A program made the translations under genes and the position numbers. A model generated the notes under the pieces. That model saw nothing but the letters and a program-made list of their open reading frames with translations. It had not been told where the DNA came from and searched no databases. Shown here one piece after another: positions 42,513-51,348 of a stretch of DNA of 64,000 bases; within the stretch, counting starts at the first letter, position 1, and each line of letters starts with the position of its first letter. Origin of the DNA: CAZMZF01 sp964570765 (GTDB lineage Bacteria; Zixibacteria; MSB-5A5; RBG-16-43-9); the NCBI GenBank assembly GCA_964570765.1, contig CAZMZF010000004.1, positions 81,520 to 145,519 of the forward strand. The letters run 5' to 3'.

Positions 42513-44774
42513 ATGATTCGAAATAAGAGCCTTTTTATATTAGCCTGTATCTTTTTAGGATTTGCATCAATCCTCTCGCAGATAGTTCTTTTCCGCGAGC
42601 TTTTAGCTGTTTTTTATGGTAATGAGCTGTGTTTAGGCATTCTGCTCTGCGTCTGGTTTTTATGGGTGGGGCTGGGCAGCAAACTGGGGGATATTATCTC
42701 CAATTCTAAAAACTCTCTTTTAAAAAACCTGTCTTTCTGGTATTTCCTCTTAGCCATTTTCTCAATTATGACAATCATAGGAATAAGATATTCCAGGATA
42801 ATTCTGAATACTTTGCCGGGTGAGATTATTGGATTTTTACCTATGTTCCTGTTCACTTTCTTTATTTTGTGCCCACTTTGTTTGGTTTTAGGGATACTTT
42901 TTGTCTTAAACTCTACTCTCTGGCTTTTTGAATCCAAACAAAATATTCTGGTAACCAGGGTTTATCTCTGGGAATCTTTTGGAGCGGGTCTAGGTGGTCT
43001 TTTAGGTAGTTTAGTCTTGATTCCTAATTTATCAAATTTCTCCGTGCAGAGCTGGTTAGTTATAGCTTTGCTTTTGTACTCAATTTTACTCATAAAAGAT
43101 TCCATCAAAAGAAAGGTAATATTCTTCTTGATACTTTTAGGAATTTTAGGCTTCAAAATTGGCAAACTGGATGGTTATCTGAATGATAAAGCCCTTAACA
43201 GATTATGGATAGATTTTCCGCTGGTAAAATCTGTTGATTCCATTTATGGCAATCTGGCTATCTTAAGAGCCGGAGAACAGATCAGCTTTTATGAGAATGG
43301 ACTACTTTTATTCTCCTATCCAGATGAGTATTCCTCTGAAGAAGCTGTCTTATATGCAATAGCAGAACATCCTGAGCCAAAAAGATTGCTTTTAATCGGA
43401 GGGGGTATGGGTGGTGCTCTTACTCAGGCATTGAAATATAAAAGCCTGAAAATAGATTATGTAGAACTTGATCCAAAGATGGTAGAGTTAGGTAAAAGTT
43501 TTCTTCCGGTATCTGAAGTTAACTCGATTGTGGATGAAAGAGTAAAGATCATTCACAAAGATGGTAGGCTTTTCGTCAGAGAAAAAAGCAGGGAAGTAGA
43601 GAAAAAATATGATCTGGTTATTCTGAACCTGCCTGATCCATATAATGCTCAGCTTAATCGTTTCTATACTGAAGAATTTTTCAATCTTGTGAAGAAAATT
43701 ATGGCTCCGGATGGAATCTTTAGTTTCCGCATAACTTCTGCAGAAAACTATCTTAATCCAGAACAAGCCCTTTATATCTCCAGCCTCTATCGCACGTTAT
43801 TATCTGAGTTTAAATCGGTAATGGTCCTGCCCGGATCGAATAATATCTTCTTAGCCAGTGATGGACAAATTTTAACTGATGACTGGATGAAAATAGAAGG
43901 GAATCTAAAAAAGAAAAACGTTGAGACCACTTATATAAATGAGCATTTTTTAAAGAATCGCCTTTCAAAAGAAAGGATAGAATACCTGTTCAAAACCATT
44001 GGCTCTTATGAAGGGGAGAAAAATTATGACCTGAAGCCAATCTCTTATTTTTATAATACAGTCTTATGGAGTACTCAGCTTAAATCTTTTGAGAAGCCGG
44101 TATTTATCTATTTATCTAAAGTTAGTCCAGCCTGGTATTATTTTTTAGGATTTCTTATATCTTTTTCGCTTTTGTTTTTATTTTTCAATACAAAATATAT
44201 TTTCACCAATCTCTCCTTATACACCATATTTTTAGCGGGGTTTTCCAGCATAACCTTGGAGGTCTCTATCCTTTTAATCTATCAGGTATTATATGGTTAT
44301 ATCTATTCAAAGGTCGGAATTTTCTTAACTCTTTTTATGTTGGGTCTTTTTTCTGGAGCAATCTTTATAGCCAGAAAAAAAGAAGAGGTAAGTTTTAGAA
44401 ATTTAAGATGGCTGCAGATTCTACAGGTTATTTTGGTCCTTTTTCTATTGAGCTTAACATCCAGTTTTTTCAGATCCTGGCTGAGACCTGAATTATTAGA
44501 GTTGATTTTGGGTGGGGTGATCGTTTTCTCGGGTTTTATTGGAGGAGCGGAGTTTACCTGCGCAAATCAACTCTATATTGAGAATAAAGGGAAGAAAAAA
44601 GTAGGAACTGGATATGCAATAGACCTTTTTGGATCAGCCTTGAGCGCTATCTTAACATCTGCAATTTTAATCCCCCTTTTAGGTATACCTTTAAGCCTCT
44701 GGCTCCTTTTCCTTTTAAATTTTGTCCTCTTAATCTATCTTTACCTTTTTTCTCTTAAAAAAGTATCTATTTAA
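42513..44774 (+). CDS. Membrane-embedded spermidine synthase-like protein
   Basis: 753 residues: about seven N-terminal membrane helices (1-220), a Rossmann methyltransferase-fold spermidine synthase-like domain (about 240-440) with LLIGGGMGGAL, VELDPKMVELG and DLVILNLPDPYNAQLNRFYTEEFF, then about seven further helices to the end. This layout is known in fused MFS/spermidine synthase-like proteins of unknown substrate. The Asp and Tyr residues expected in aminopropyltransferases are partly kept. No promoter-proximal ribosome site. Confidence 0.83.
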   Translation: MIRNKSLFILACIFLGFASILSQIVLFRELLAVFYGNELCLGILLCVWFLWVGLGSKLGDIISNSKNSLLKNLSFWYFLLAIFSIMTIIGIRYSRIILNTLPGEIIGFLPMFLFTFFILCPLCLVLGILFVLNSTLWLFESKQNILVTRVYLWESFGAGLGGLLGSLVLIPNLSNFSVQSWLVIALLLYSILLIKDSIKRKVIFFLILLGILGFKIGKLDGYLNDKALNRLWIDFPLVKSVDSIYGNLAILRAGEQISFYENGLLLFSYPDEYSSEEAVLYAIAEHPEPKRLLLIGGGMGGALTQALKYKSLKIDYVELDPKMVELGKSFLPVSEVNSIVDERVKIIHKDGRLFVREKSREVEKKYDLVILNLPDPYNAQLNRFYTEEFFNLVKKIMAPDGIFSFRITSAENYLNPEQALYISSLYRTLLSEFKSVMVLPGSNNIFLASDGQILTDDWMKIEGNLKKKNVETTYINEHFLKNRLSKERIEYLFKTIGSYEGEKNYDLKPISYFYNTVLWSTQLKSFEKPVFIYLSKVSPAWYYFLGFLISFSLLFLFFNTKYIFTNLSLYTIFLAGFSSITLEVSILLIYQVLYGYIYSKVGIFLTLFMLGLFSGAIFIARKKEEVSFRNLRWLQILQVILVLFLLSLTSSFFRSWLRPELLELILGGVIVFSGFIGGAEFTCANQLYIENKGKKKVGTGYAIDLFGSALSAILTSAILIPLLGIPLSLWLLFLLNFVLLIYLYLFSLKKVSI

Positions 44775-44856
44775 CTGTAGTATTTTTGCACAGGGTTAAG
44801 TTTTAAATTGACTGAAGATTAGCCCATTTAGAAAGCAAATTGTTCAAATATTGATA

Positions 44857-44884
44857 TTGACAAATGGCAAGAATTTGTTACATT
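44857..44884 (+). promoter_or_regulatory. Sigma-70 promoter of the S41 protease
   Basis: TTGACA (44857-44862), 16 bases, TACATT (44879-44884), about 55 bases before the ATG. Confidence 0.45.
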
Positions 44885-44939
44885 AAAAACGGAGATAGTA
44901 TGTCAATTTAGTTCTCAACTTTTGACTGCTGGAGGCATT

Positions 44940-46646
44940 ATGTTAAGCGAGAAAAAATATGGGATTATAGCTTTAGTCTTGGCTTTAGCTGCTGTAGCCA
45001 TTATCTGGATAGTAGGGTTAGGGCAGACCGGAGAACAGACTCTTCAGGCACAACCCCAGACCCGAGATACCATAATGAGATACAGCAAACTTCTGGCTCA
45101 GGCAGCTTACAATATTAATGACCGTTATGTGGAAGAAGTCGATCCGAAGGAATTGGGGTATGCTGGAATAAGAGGAATGTTAGAGCTTTTAGACCCTTTT
45201 TCAGCTCTGTTAGAGAAGAAGACCTATAACCAATTGATAGAGTTTACCCATGGAAAGTATGAAGGTTTGGGAATGACCATAGAGAGAAAAGATAAACTCA
45301 TCATTATCGTTTCTCCTATCGAAGGAACTCCTGCTTTCCGCATGGGTTTAAGAGCAGGTGATAGGATAATCGAGATAGAGGGTAAGGAAACCTACGGGAT
45401 GAGCACTGAAGAGGCTTCCAATCTGATGAGGGGACCAGCCGGCACTAAAGTAACTCTGAAAATAAAAAGGGAAGGCACAGAGGAGCCTTTAGATTATGTA
45501 ATTGAAAGGGCGGTGATTGAGTTAAAGAACGTTCCCTATTATGGAGTGTTTGGAGATGGGATCGGGTATGTCAGGCTTTCCAGATTTTCTGAAGAGACTG
45601 GAACAGAGTTAAAGGAAGCCATTCGTAACCTGAATGAGCGGAATGTCAAAGGGCTGATCTTTGACCTGCGATTTAATGGGGGAGGACTTCTGAACGAAGG
45701 AGTGGAGACCTCAAATCTATTCCTGGATGAAGGGAAACTAATAGTCTATACGCAAGGTAAAAAGCAAGAAGATCTGGTTAAGTATTTATCCCAGGAAAAA
45801 GCCCTTTATCCGGATAAGCCTTTAGTAGTATTGGTGGATGAACAGACGGCCTCAGCTTCAGAGATCGTTGCCGGTGCGATTCAGGACTGGGATAGAGGAG
45901 TGATAATCGGTGATACCACTTATGGGAAAGGTCTGGTGCAAACGGTTTTGAATATGCCAGATGAGGTCTTTCTCAAATTAACCATCGCAAAATATTATAT
46001 TCCCAGCGGCAGATGTATCCAGAAGCCAGAAAAATCTAAAAGAAATCCTGATTTATTTTCCGAAGAAGGGGAATCAGATAGTTTAAAGAATGAACCCAAG
46101 CAAAAAGAGATCTTTCATACCAATGGGGGTCGGTCAGTGTATGGTGGCGGCGGAATTGTTCCGGATATCGTTATTCCGGAAGAGAAATTTCAGCCCATCG
46201 AGATCGATTTAGAAAGACAGCAGATGTTCTTTGATTTTGCAGTAAGATATATCTCTCGACATAAAGACTTACCTAAGGATTTCGAGGTGGATGATAACGT
46301 GTTATCTGAATTTAAGAAATTTCTTGAAGAGAAAAACTTTACCTACCTTAACTCTGTGGAGCTATCCTTGCAAGGATTAGAGAAGAATATAAATTCTCAG
46401 AAGGATAAGGATATTTTTGATCCTGCACTTCAGGAGTTGAAAAAGGTGATTCAAAAATCAAAGGAAAACGATTTCACTAATAGCTTAGACTATATTAAAA
46501 AGGCTATCAAGAGAGACATCCTGATCAGTTTATATGGAGAAAAAGGTTATTACGAAGAGGTGTTATTGAAAACCGATCCGGTAGTGAAGAAAGCAGCAGA
46601 GATATTGTCTGATAAAGCCGGATACCGTAAACTACTGAAGGGGTAA
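44940..46646 (+). CDS. S41 family C-terminal processing protease
   Basis: Periplasmic, membrane-anchored serine protease (CtpA/Prc type) that trims C-termini. 568 residues from ATG 44940 (GGAGG just before; TTG 44922 also in frame). Membrane helix about 8-27, PDZ domain about 90-175 (HGKYEGLGMTIERK, GDRIIEIEGKE), then the peptidase core with FDLRFNGGGLLNEG, catalytic Ser in DEQTASASEIVAGAIQD and the Lys of YGKGLVQT. The C-terminal 150 residues are charged and not in standard CtpA. Followed by a terminator. Confidence 0.9.
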   Translation: MLSEKKYGIIALVLALAAVAIIWIVGLGQTGEQTLQAQPQTRDTIMRYSKLLAQAAYNINDRYVEEVDPKELGYAGIRGMLELLDPFSALLEKKTYNQLIEFTHGKYEGLGMTIERKDKLIIIVSPIEGTPAFRMGLRAGDRIIEIEGKETYGMSTEEASNLMRGPAGTKVTLKIKREGTEEPLDYVIERAVIELKNVPYYGVFGDGIGYVRLSRFSEETGTELKEAIRNLNERNVKGLIFDLRFNGGGLLNEGVETSNLFLDEGKLIVYTQGKKQEDLVKYLSQEKALYPDKPLVVLVDEQTASASEIVAGAIQDWDRGVIIGDTTYGKGLVQTVLNMPDEVFLKLTIAKYYIPSGRCIQKPEKSKRNPDLFSEEGESDSLKNEPKQKEIFHTNGGRSVYGGGGIVPDIVIPEEKFQPIEIDLERQQMFFDFAVRYISRHKDLPKDFEVDDNVLSEFKKFLEEKNFTYLNSVELSLQGLEKNINSQKDKDIFDPALQELKKVIQKSKENDFTNSLDYIKKAIKRDILISLYGEKGYYEEVLLKTDPVVKKAAEILSDKAGYRKLLKG

Positions 46647-46678
46647 GATAGATAAGCTTGGCGTTGTTATGGAGATAC

Positions 46679-46720
46679 AAAGATTCCCGGAAAAAATACT
46701 TCCGGGAATCTTTGCTTTTT
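46679..46720 (+). terminator. Rho-independent terminator after the S41 protease
   Basis: AAAGATTCCCGGAA/TTCCGGGAATCTTT stem (14 pairs) and a T5 tail, 32 bases after the stop. Confidence 0.85.
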
Positions 46721-46761
46721 GGAGAAATCCAGGTTGATCTGTCAACTATTTCCTTCCCGAA

Positions 46762-46788
46762 TAATAAGAAAAGGCAAAATGCCGATAA
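46762..46788 (+). promoter_or_regulatory. Sigma-28 (FliA) promoter of the response regulator
   Basis: TAATAAGA, 11 bases, GCCGATAA (46781-46788): the -10 is a perfect 8/8 match to the FliA consensus and the spacing is right; the -35 keeps TAA. The start near 46796 is 78 bases before the gene. It links this cluster to the fliA locus at 55 kb. Confidence 0.5.
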
Positions 46789-46873
46789 GATTAACGAGTT
46801 ATATCCGAAAAAATCCCTTGTTTTTAAGGTGAAGAAATTTTAAATTGTTTATCAAAAGAGATCAGGAGAATTG

Positions 46874-47341
46874 ATGGTTCAGGAAAAGATCTTAGTGGTG
46901 GATGATGAGCTTTTTGTAAGAGAGCTTCTGTCAGAATTCCTGGGCAAACAAGGGTTCGAAGTTTTATTAGCTGAATCAGGTGAAAAAGCCCTGGAGATAG
47001 CTAAAACTACACCAGTGCAGATAGCGCTGATAGATTTGAAGATGCCGGGTCTGGATGGAATTCAAACTTTAAAAGAGCTGAAAAAAATAATCCCAGAAAT
47101 ATTACCTATAATTATGACCGGTTATCCAACCATAGAGAGTGCAGTTGAAGCTTTGAGGAGCGGTGCCTGTGATTACGTGATCAAGCCGTTCAAACTGAAT
47201 GAGCTCCGTTCTTCAATCGACAGAGTTTTAAAGGAGCACCAGTTGAAATATGAAATCGATGAGTTGAAAGGCAAGATCAAGGGTTTGGAGGAAGAATTAA
47301 AAAATTACCAGAAAGGAAATTTGAAATCTGGATCCTTTTAA
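46874..47341 (+). CDS. Response regulator receiver protein with coiled-coil tail
   Basis: 155 residues: receiver domain with D10/D11, phospho-site D54 (ALIDLKMPGLDG), K at the conserved position (YVIKPFK) and a charged coiled-coil tail (about 120-150), no DNA-binding domain. Start ATG 46874 with AGGAG five bases before (a TTG directly precedes it). It lies upstream of the sensor kinase at 48002 and the NtrC-like regulator at 49464, with which it probably works. Confidence 0.87.
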   Translation: MVQEKILVVDDELFVRELLSEFLGKQGFEVLLAESGEKALEIAKTTPVQIALIDLKMPGLDGIQTLKELKKIIPEILPIIMTGYPTIESAVEALRSGACDYVIKPFKLNELRSSIDRVLKEHQLKYEIDELKGKIKGLEEELKNYQKGNLKSGSF

Positions 47342-47395
47342 ATTCAATCCTGGGTCAGGGGTTACCCCGATTAACGGTGGGTTAGGGATTCCTGA

Positions 47396-47521
47396 GAACA
47401 GAAACCAGTAGACTCGGTAATCATCGAGCAGATTAGAAAATCGGGTGAATTAAAAGAGAAGGGACTGATCAGCGATAAAGAATATGAGCTTAAAAAGGGG
47501 GAGCTTTTAGAAAGACTTTAA
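47396..47521 (+). pseudogene. SHOCT-domain gene remnant
   Basis: The frame after TGA 47393 has no ATG, GTG or TTG, yet encodes the conserved SHOCT motif LKEKGLISDKEYELKKGELLERL and ends in TAA 47519. SHOCT is a short C-terminal oligomerisation module, usually of about 30 residues at the end of small membrane or zinc-ribbon proteins. The 5' part is absent. Confidence 0.6.
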
Positions 47522-47562
47522 AGATTTTCTTCAATTCTTTATAATAATTCCAAATCATTACT

Positions 47563-47892
47563 ATGAGCTCTAACCTCCTTTATTCTTACCATAAATTACT
47601 TAAAGAATATAATAAAGTATTAACTCTCACGGATAGACTCCTTTCTGCTCTTCAATCCGGAGAAACAGATGATGATTTTATTAACTTACTTATTGAGAAA
47701 AGACTCAAAAGTGTAAAGTTGATTCAGAAGATAACGGGCAGTATTTCTAATTACAATCCTTCTAATTCTCAAAAACCTGCCCCTCAGATAATCGAACAAC
47801 TAAAAATCTTACATCTGAAAATTGAGCAGAAAGCCAATCTTTTGCAAGAGAAAGAAAAAGAGCTGGAAAAGATAGTAGAAGATTTGAGCTGA
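47563..47892 (+). CDS. Small coiled-coil protein of unknown function
   Basis: 109 residues, two long helices separated by a Ser/Asn/Pro-rich hinge (SNYNPSNSQKPAP): LLYSYHKLLKEYNKVLTLTDRLLSAL, then IEQLKILHLKIEQKANLLQEKEKELEKI. The layout recalls FlgN/FliT-type export chaperones, but no diagnostic motif is seen. It sits between a receiver protein and a PAS kinase with possible sigma-28 control. No ribosome site is clear. Confidence 0.6.
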   Translation: MSSNLLYSYHKLLKEYNKVLTLTDRLLSALQSGETDDDFINLLIEKRLKSVKLIQKITGSISNYNPSNSQKPAPQIIEQLKILHLKIEQKANLLQEKEKELEKIVEDLS

Positions 47893-48001
47893 AATTTGTT
47901 TTAGTGAAAACATTAATAACAGTATAAAGATTAAAGATTTCTGTTGCAATCCTCTATAATTTATTTATATTTTAAAAAAACTAAGTGCTTAAGAAATTCA
48001 A

Positions 48002-49279
48002 ATGGCAGAAGAAGAAAAAGGAAAAATCACCCCGGAAGAGTTAGGAGCTTTTGCTGACTCCTATGCCTCTTTTAACAAGATCATCCAGAAACTTCACCAG
48101 GCTTACAAGGATTTAGAAGAGAAATTTGAAAATTTAAACCTGGAATTAGAGCAGACCAATCTCAAGCTCAGGGAAAGTTTAGTTGAAAAAGAAAAAGTCA
48201 CCAATTACCTGAATAATATTTTGGAAAGCCTGACCTCCGGAGTATTAGTGATAAATTTAGAGGGGAAGATAACCCTTTTCAATCGAGCGGCAGAGGAGAT
48301 CACCGGATATAAAGCAGAAGAGATTTTGGATCGACCTTATTTAGAGGTTATGGGTAAAGGGATTAATCTTCAAGCTACACCGATTTATACTATGCGGTCA
48401 GGTAACTCTCATTTGAATGAAGAAAAAGAGATCTTTACAAAATTTGAGACCAAAATTCCCCTGGGTTATTCAACTTCTCTTTTGAAGGATAGTGAGGATA
48501 ACCTCTTGGGGGTGGTGGAAGTATTCTTTGATCTTTCCAAGATTAAAAAACTGGAAGATGAAATAGCCCGGGTAAAGACTTTAGCCGCCTTAGGTGAGAT
48601 GGCGGCTACAGTTGCCCATGAGGTCAAGAATCCTTTAAATGGGATTTTGGGCTTTGCGGATTTGCTCTATCGCGATATCGAGGAGCATGACCCTAGAAAG
48701 AACTATGTAAAGAAAATTATCGAGGGAGTGGAGATTTTAAATCGAATTGTGATGAATCTTTTAGATTATACCCGGAGCATAAAATTAGATTTGAGGTCCA
48801 TAGATTTCGCGAGATTTTTAGATGAGGTGGTGAGTTTTTTTGAAATGGATCGTAGCCGGGGGAAAAAGAACATTAAAATTGAACGGCTCTATATCAATAC
48901 AAAAGTTAACTGTCTTCTGGATAGTGAGAAGTTTAAACAAGTGGTTTTAAATCTTCTGTATAATGCCTCCCAGGCGTTGCCAGAAGGAGGGTTAATCCAG
49001 ATATTTGCAGGTATTGAGTCGATGTATGCAGAGGGGAAAATTCCAGGTCTGTCTGCTGGACAGATGGTTAGCTTGAAGATTAAGGATAATGGTATCGGGA
49101 TGACTGAGGAGATAAAGAATAAGCTTTTCACTCCATTTTTCACCACCAAAGAAAAAGGTACTGGCCTGGGGCTTTCTACGGTAAAAAAGATAGTGCAGGC
49201 ACATAAAGGAGAAATAGAGATAGATAGCCAGTTAGGGAAGGGGACTACGGTAACGGTATTGTTTCCTAAAAATGGGTGA
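48002..49279 (+). CDS. Soluble PAS sensor histidine kinase, FlgS/AtoS-like
   Basis: 425 residues, no membrane segment. Coiled coil about 25-65, PAS domain about 68-180 (GVLVINLEGKITLFNRAAEEITGY), DHp with H206 in ATVAHEVKNPLNGILGF, and a complete ATP domain (NLLYNASQALPEGG, DNGIGMTEE, FTTKEKGTGLGLS). It is followed by the sigma-54 activator at 49464. The soluble kinase plus NtrC-like regulator pairing resembles FlgS-FlgR of epsilonproteobacteria, which control sigma-54 flagellar genes; that analogy is inference. Confidence 0.88.
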   Translation: MAEEEKGKITPEELGAFADSYASFNKIIQKLHQAYKDLEEKFENLNLELEQTNLKLRESLVEKEKVTNYLNNILESLTSGVLVINLEGKITLFNRAAEEITGYKAEEILDRPYLEVMGKGINLQATPIYTMRSGNSHLNEEKEIFTKFETKIPLGYSTSLLKDSEDNLLGVVEVFFDLSKIKKLEDEIARVKTLAALGEMAATVAHEVKNPLNGILGFADLLYRDIEEHDPRKNYVKKIIEGVEILNRIVMNLLDYTRSIKLDLRSIDFARFLDEVVSFFEMDRSRGKKNIKIERLYINTKVNCLLDSEKFKQVVLNLLYNASQALPEGGLIQIFAGIESMYAEGKIPGLSAGQMVSLKIKDNGIGMTEEIKNKLFTPFFTTKEKGTGLGLSTVKKIVQAHKGEIEIDSQLGKGTTVTVLFPKNG

Positions 49280-49369
49280 AACTTCTGTGAATAAAAAGTT
49301 AACAGTAGAGAGAAAACAGTATGTAGTCAAGCTGTGGGAAAAGGCCATCAAGGTCTTGAGACTTTGGAC

Positions 49370-49442
49370 TTGCTTTGCGACCCTGAAAGAATCTCGTTAC
49401 TAAAACACGTAGCTCGGCGGAGGTCTAAAACCTCCGCTACGC
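49370..49442. repeat. GCGACCCTGAAAG and GGAGGTCTAAAACCTCC repeats
   Basis: TTGCGACCCTGAAAG (49376) and the CGGAGGTCT/AACCTCCGC palindrome fill the gap between the kinase and the regulator. The first motif recurs at 10824, 36015 and, in variant form, 50948. Confidence 0.6.
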
Positions 49443-49463
49443 GAAAAAAGGAGGCGAAGAGAA

Positions 49464-50846
49464 TTGTTGGAGAGAAGAGTCTTAGTGGTGGATGATGATA
49501 ATCTGACCAAGGATTTCTTGAATGAGACCCTTAGCCGGTCAGATTATTTAGTGGAATTAGCTTCCAGCGGAGATGAGGCTCTGGATAAATTAAAGCAGAA
49601 AGAATATGATGTGGTTGTCTCTGATATAAGGATGCCTAAACTGAGTGGGATGGAGCTTCTAAAGGCGGCTAAGGAGAGTAGCCCGGATACTAAAATCATT
49701 ATGATGACTGCATTCGGGACAGTAGAGAATGCAGTTGAGGCGATGAAATTAGGTGCTTTCGACTATATTATGAAGCCATTCTCTGCAGATGAGATCGAGC
49801 TGGTGGTTAAAAAAGCTTTTGAGTATAAAAAGCTTTTGATCGAGAACCGGATGTTGAAAACTGAGGTAGCGGGCAAATACAGGTTTCAGAACATAATCGG
49901 GAAATCTCCTCAGATGCAGAAGGTCTTTGAAATGGTGGATATGATTGCGGATAGTCGTTCCTCGGTTCTGCTTAGCGGTGAATCCGGAACTGGCAAAGAG
50001 CTTATCGCCAAAGCGATTCACTATAACAGCTCCAGAAAAGAGGGTCCCTTTATCAAGATAAATTGTGCCGCCCTTCCCGAAGGATTGGTAGAATCTGAGC
50101 TTTTCGGTCATGAAAAAGGTGCTTTCACTGGAGCAATCCGCCAGACCAGAGGCAGGTTTGAGATGGCGGATGGGGGGACTTTGCTTTTAGATGAGATAAG
50201 CGAAATAACCCCAGGGCTACAAGCTAAGCTTTTAAGGGTTTTGCAGGAAAGAGAGTTTGAAAGGGTGGGTTCAGGATATTCTATTCAGGTGGATGTGAGG
50301 ATAATCTCCACCTCTAATAAAAATTTAGAGGAGCGGATAAAGCAAGGGAAGTTCAGGGAAGACCTTTTTTTCAGGCTGAATGTCATACCGATTCATCTTG
50401 CTCCCTTGCAGGTAAGAAAAGAAGATATTCCTCTTTTAGCTGAACATTTTTTGCAGAAATATAATCAAGAAAACAAGAAGAATGTTCAAGGGATTTCAGA
50501 AAAGGTTTATCAGCTTTTCCTTGAATATCACTGGCCCGGGAATGTAAGGGAGTTGGAAAACTATATCGAAAGGGCAGTGGTTACTACTAAAAACAAAATT
50601 CTTATGCCATCGGATTTTCCTCCTGAGCTATTTTTGAAAAAAGCAGAATATGATGATTCTGGTTTAAAGGTGGGGTGCACGATCGCAGATATGGAGAAAG
50701 CCTTAATCCTTAAAACCCTGGAAATCTATGGTAAAAACAAAACCAAAGCCGCAGAGGTTTTGGGGATTTCCTCCCGCACCCTGAGGAATAAATTGCAGGA
50801 ATATGGGTTGAAGGAAGAGAAAGAGCCAGGAGCAGGTAGCTTGTAG
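49464..50846 (+). CDS. Sigma-54-dependent response regulator, NtrC/FlgR family
   Basis: 460 residues: receiver (D10/D11, phospho-site D54 in VVSDIRMPKLSG), AAA+ with Walker A GESGTGKE, GAFTGA loop, Walker B TLLLDEISEI, and a Fis-type helix-turn-helix (YGKNKTKAAEVLGISSRTLRNKL). It starts at TTG 49464 (a second TTG follows) after AAAGGAGGCG. Second sigma-54 activator of the window, distinct from that at 33529; its partner is probably the kinase at 48002. Confidence 0.93.
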   Translation: MLERRVLVVDDDNLTKDFLNETLSRSDYLVELASSGDEALDKLKQKEYDVVVSDIRMPKLSGMELLKAAKESSPDTKIIMMTAFGTVENAVEAMKLGAFDYIMKPFSADEIELVVKKAFEYKKLLIENRMLKTEVAGKYRFQNIIGKSPQMQKVFEMVDMIADSRSSVLLSGESGTGKELIAKAIHYNSSRKEGPFIKINCAALPEGLVESELFGHEKGAFTGAIRQTRGRFEMADGGTLLLDEISEITPGLQAKLLRVLQEREFERVGSGYSIQVDVRIISTSNKNLEERIKQGKFREDLFFRLNVIPIHLAPLQVRKEDIPLLAEHFLQKYNQENKKNVQGISEKVYQLFLEYHWPGNVRELENYIERAVVTTKNKILMPSDFPPELFLKKAEYDDSGLKVGCTIADMEKALILKTLEIYGKNKTKAAEVLGISSRTLRNKLQEYGLKEEKEPGAGSL

Positions 50847-50872
50847 CTTACCTTGCAAAAGATAGTTTTTTA

Positions 50873-50929
50873 GTAGGGGAGGGGCTTGTCCCCTCCCGTT
50901 TTTCGGGAGCCCACAAGGGGCTCCCCTAC
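50873..50929. repeat. GTAGGGGAG palindromic element
   Basis: Ends GTAGGGGAG and CTCCCCTAC inverted; inside are GGGGCTTGTCCCC and CCCGTTTTTCGGG stems. The following bases to 51141 hold a GCGACCCTGATCCCGCC/GGGACAAGCAGGGTCGCG unit (50948-50988) and two further stems. Confidence 0.75.
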
Positions 50930-51060
50930 AAAGCTCGCAATGACTGGACGACCCTGATCCCGCCGATGGTGGGACAAGCAGGGTCGCGCTACGAAATGTA
51001 GCGGAAAGCCACCAGGGTCTTGAGACTTCAGCCTTCCAGTAAGTAAAAACAATATTCGTT

Positions 51061-51120
51061 CATTCGGGAATTGGAATTCCCGAATGTTATTAACAAGTGC
51101 GGGAAATCTAATTCCCGCAC
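51061..51120. repeat. Two perfect palindromes
   Basis: CATTCGGGAAT/ATTCCCGAATG (51061-51086) and GTGCGGGAAAT/AATTCCCGCAC (51097-51120), 22 bases before the next gene. Confidence 0.7.
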
Positions 51121-51141
51121 CAACAAACGAATTAAGAAAAA

Positions 51142-51348
51142 ATGAGAGAACAGAGTCTAAATAAACTTTTAAGTGTTGTATCTTTTGAAGAAAGAGTAAT
51201 CAAGGACTATAAAGAAATACCCTGTAAAGATATGGACCTGGATTGTTTTGCCTTTGATGGAAAAAAACCTTTTGGCAATTACGAAAAATGTTATAACTAC
51301 GCCCCGGAATTGGGGAGGTGTATTTTCTGTGAGTGGGGGAGAGGATAA
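51142..51348 (+). CDS. Small cysteine-containing protein, unknown
   Basis: 68 residues with five Cys (C28, C35, C50, C60, C63) of which the last two form CxxC; KDMDLDCFAFDG and GRCIFCEWGRG look like a small metal- or disulphide-bound fold. It stands alone between repeat blocks, with no strong ribosome site. The well-formed frame with spaced Cys supports a real gene. Confidence 0.5.
   Translation: MREQSLNKLLSVVSFEERVIKDYKEIPCKDMDLDCFAFDGKKPFGNYEKCYNYAPELGRCIFCEWGRG

Noticed and set aside
44865..44880. TGGCAAGAATTTGTTA as a sigma-54 promoter
   Set aside because: The spacing between GG and the -12 element is one base short and the GC is GT; a sigma-70 fit is better.
46658..46843. 61-codon frame after the S41 protease
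   Set aside because: It runs through the perfect terminator hairpin and has no gene-like features.
6324..51120. Repeated palindromes as a CRISPR array
   Set aside because: Copies are scattered through many gaps with no regular spacers.
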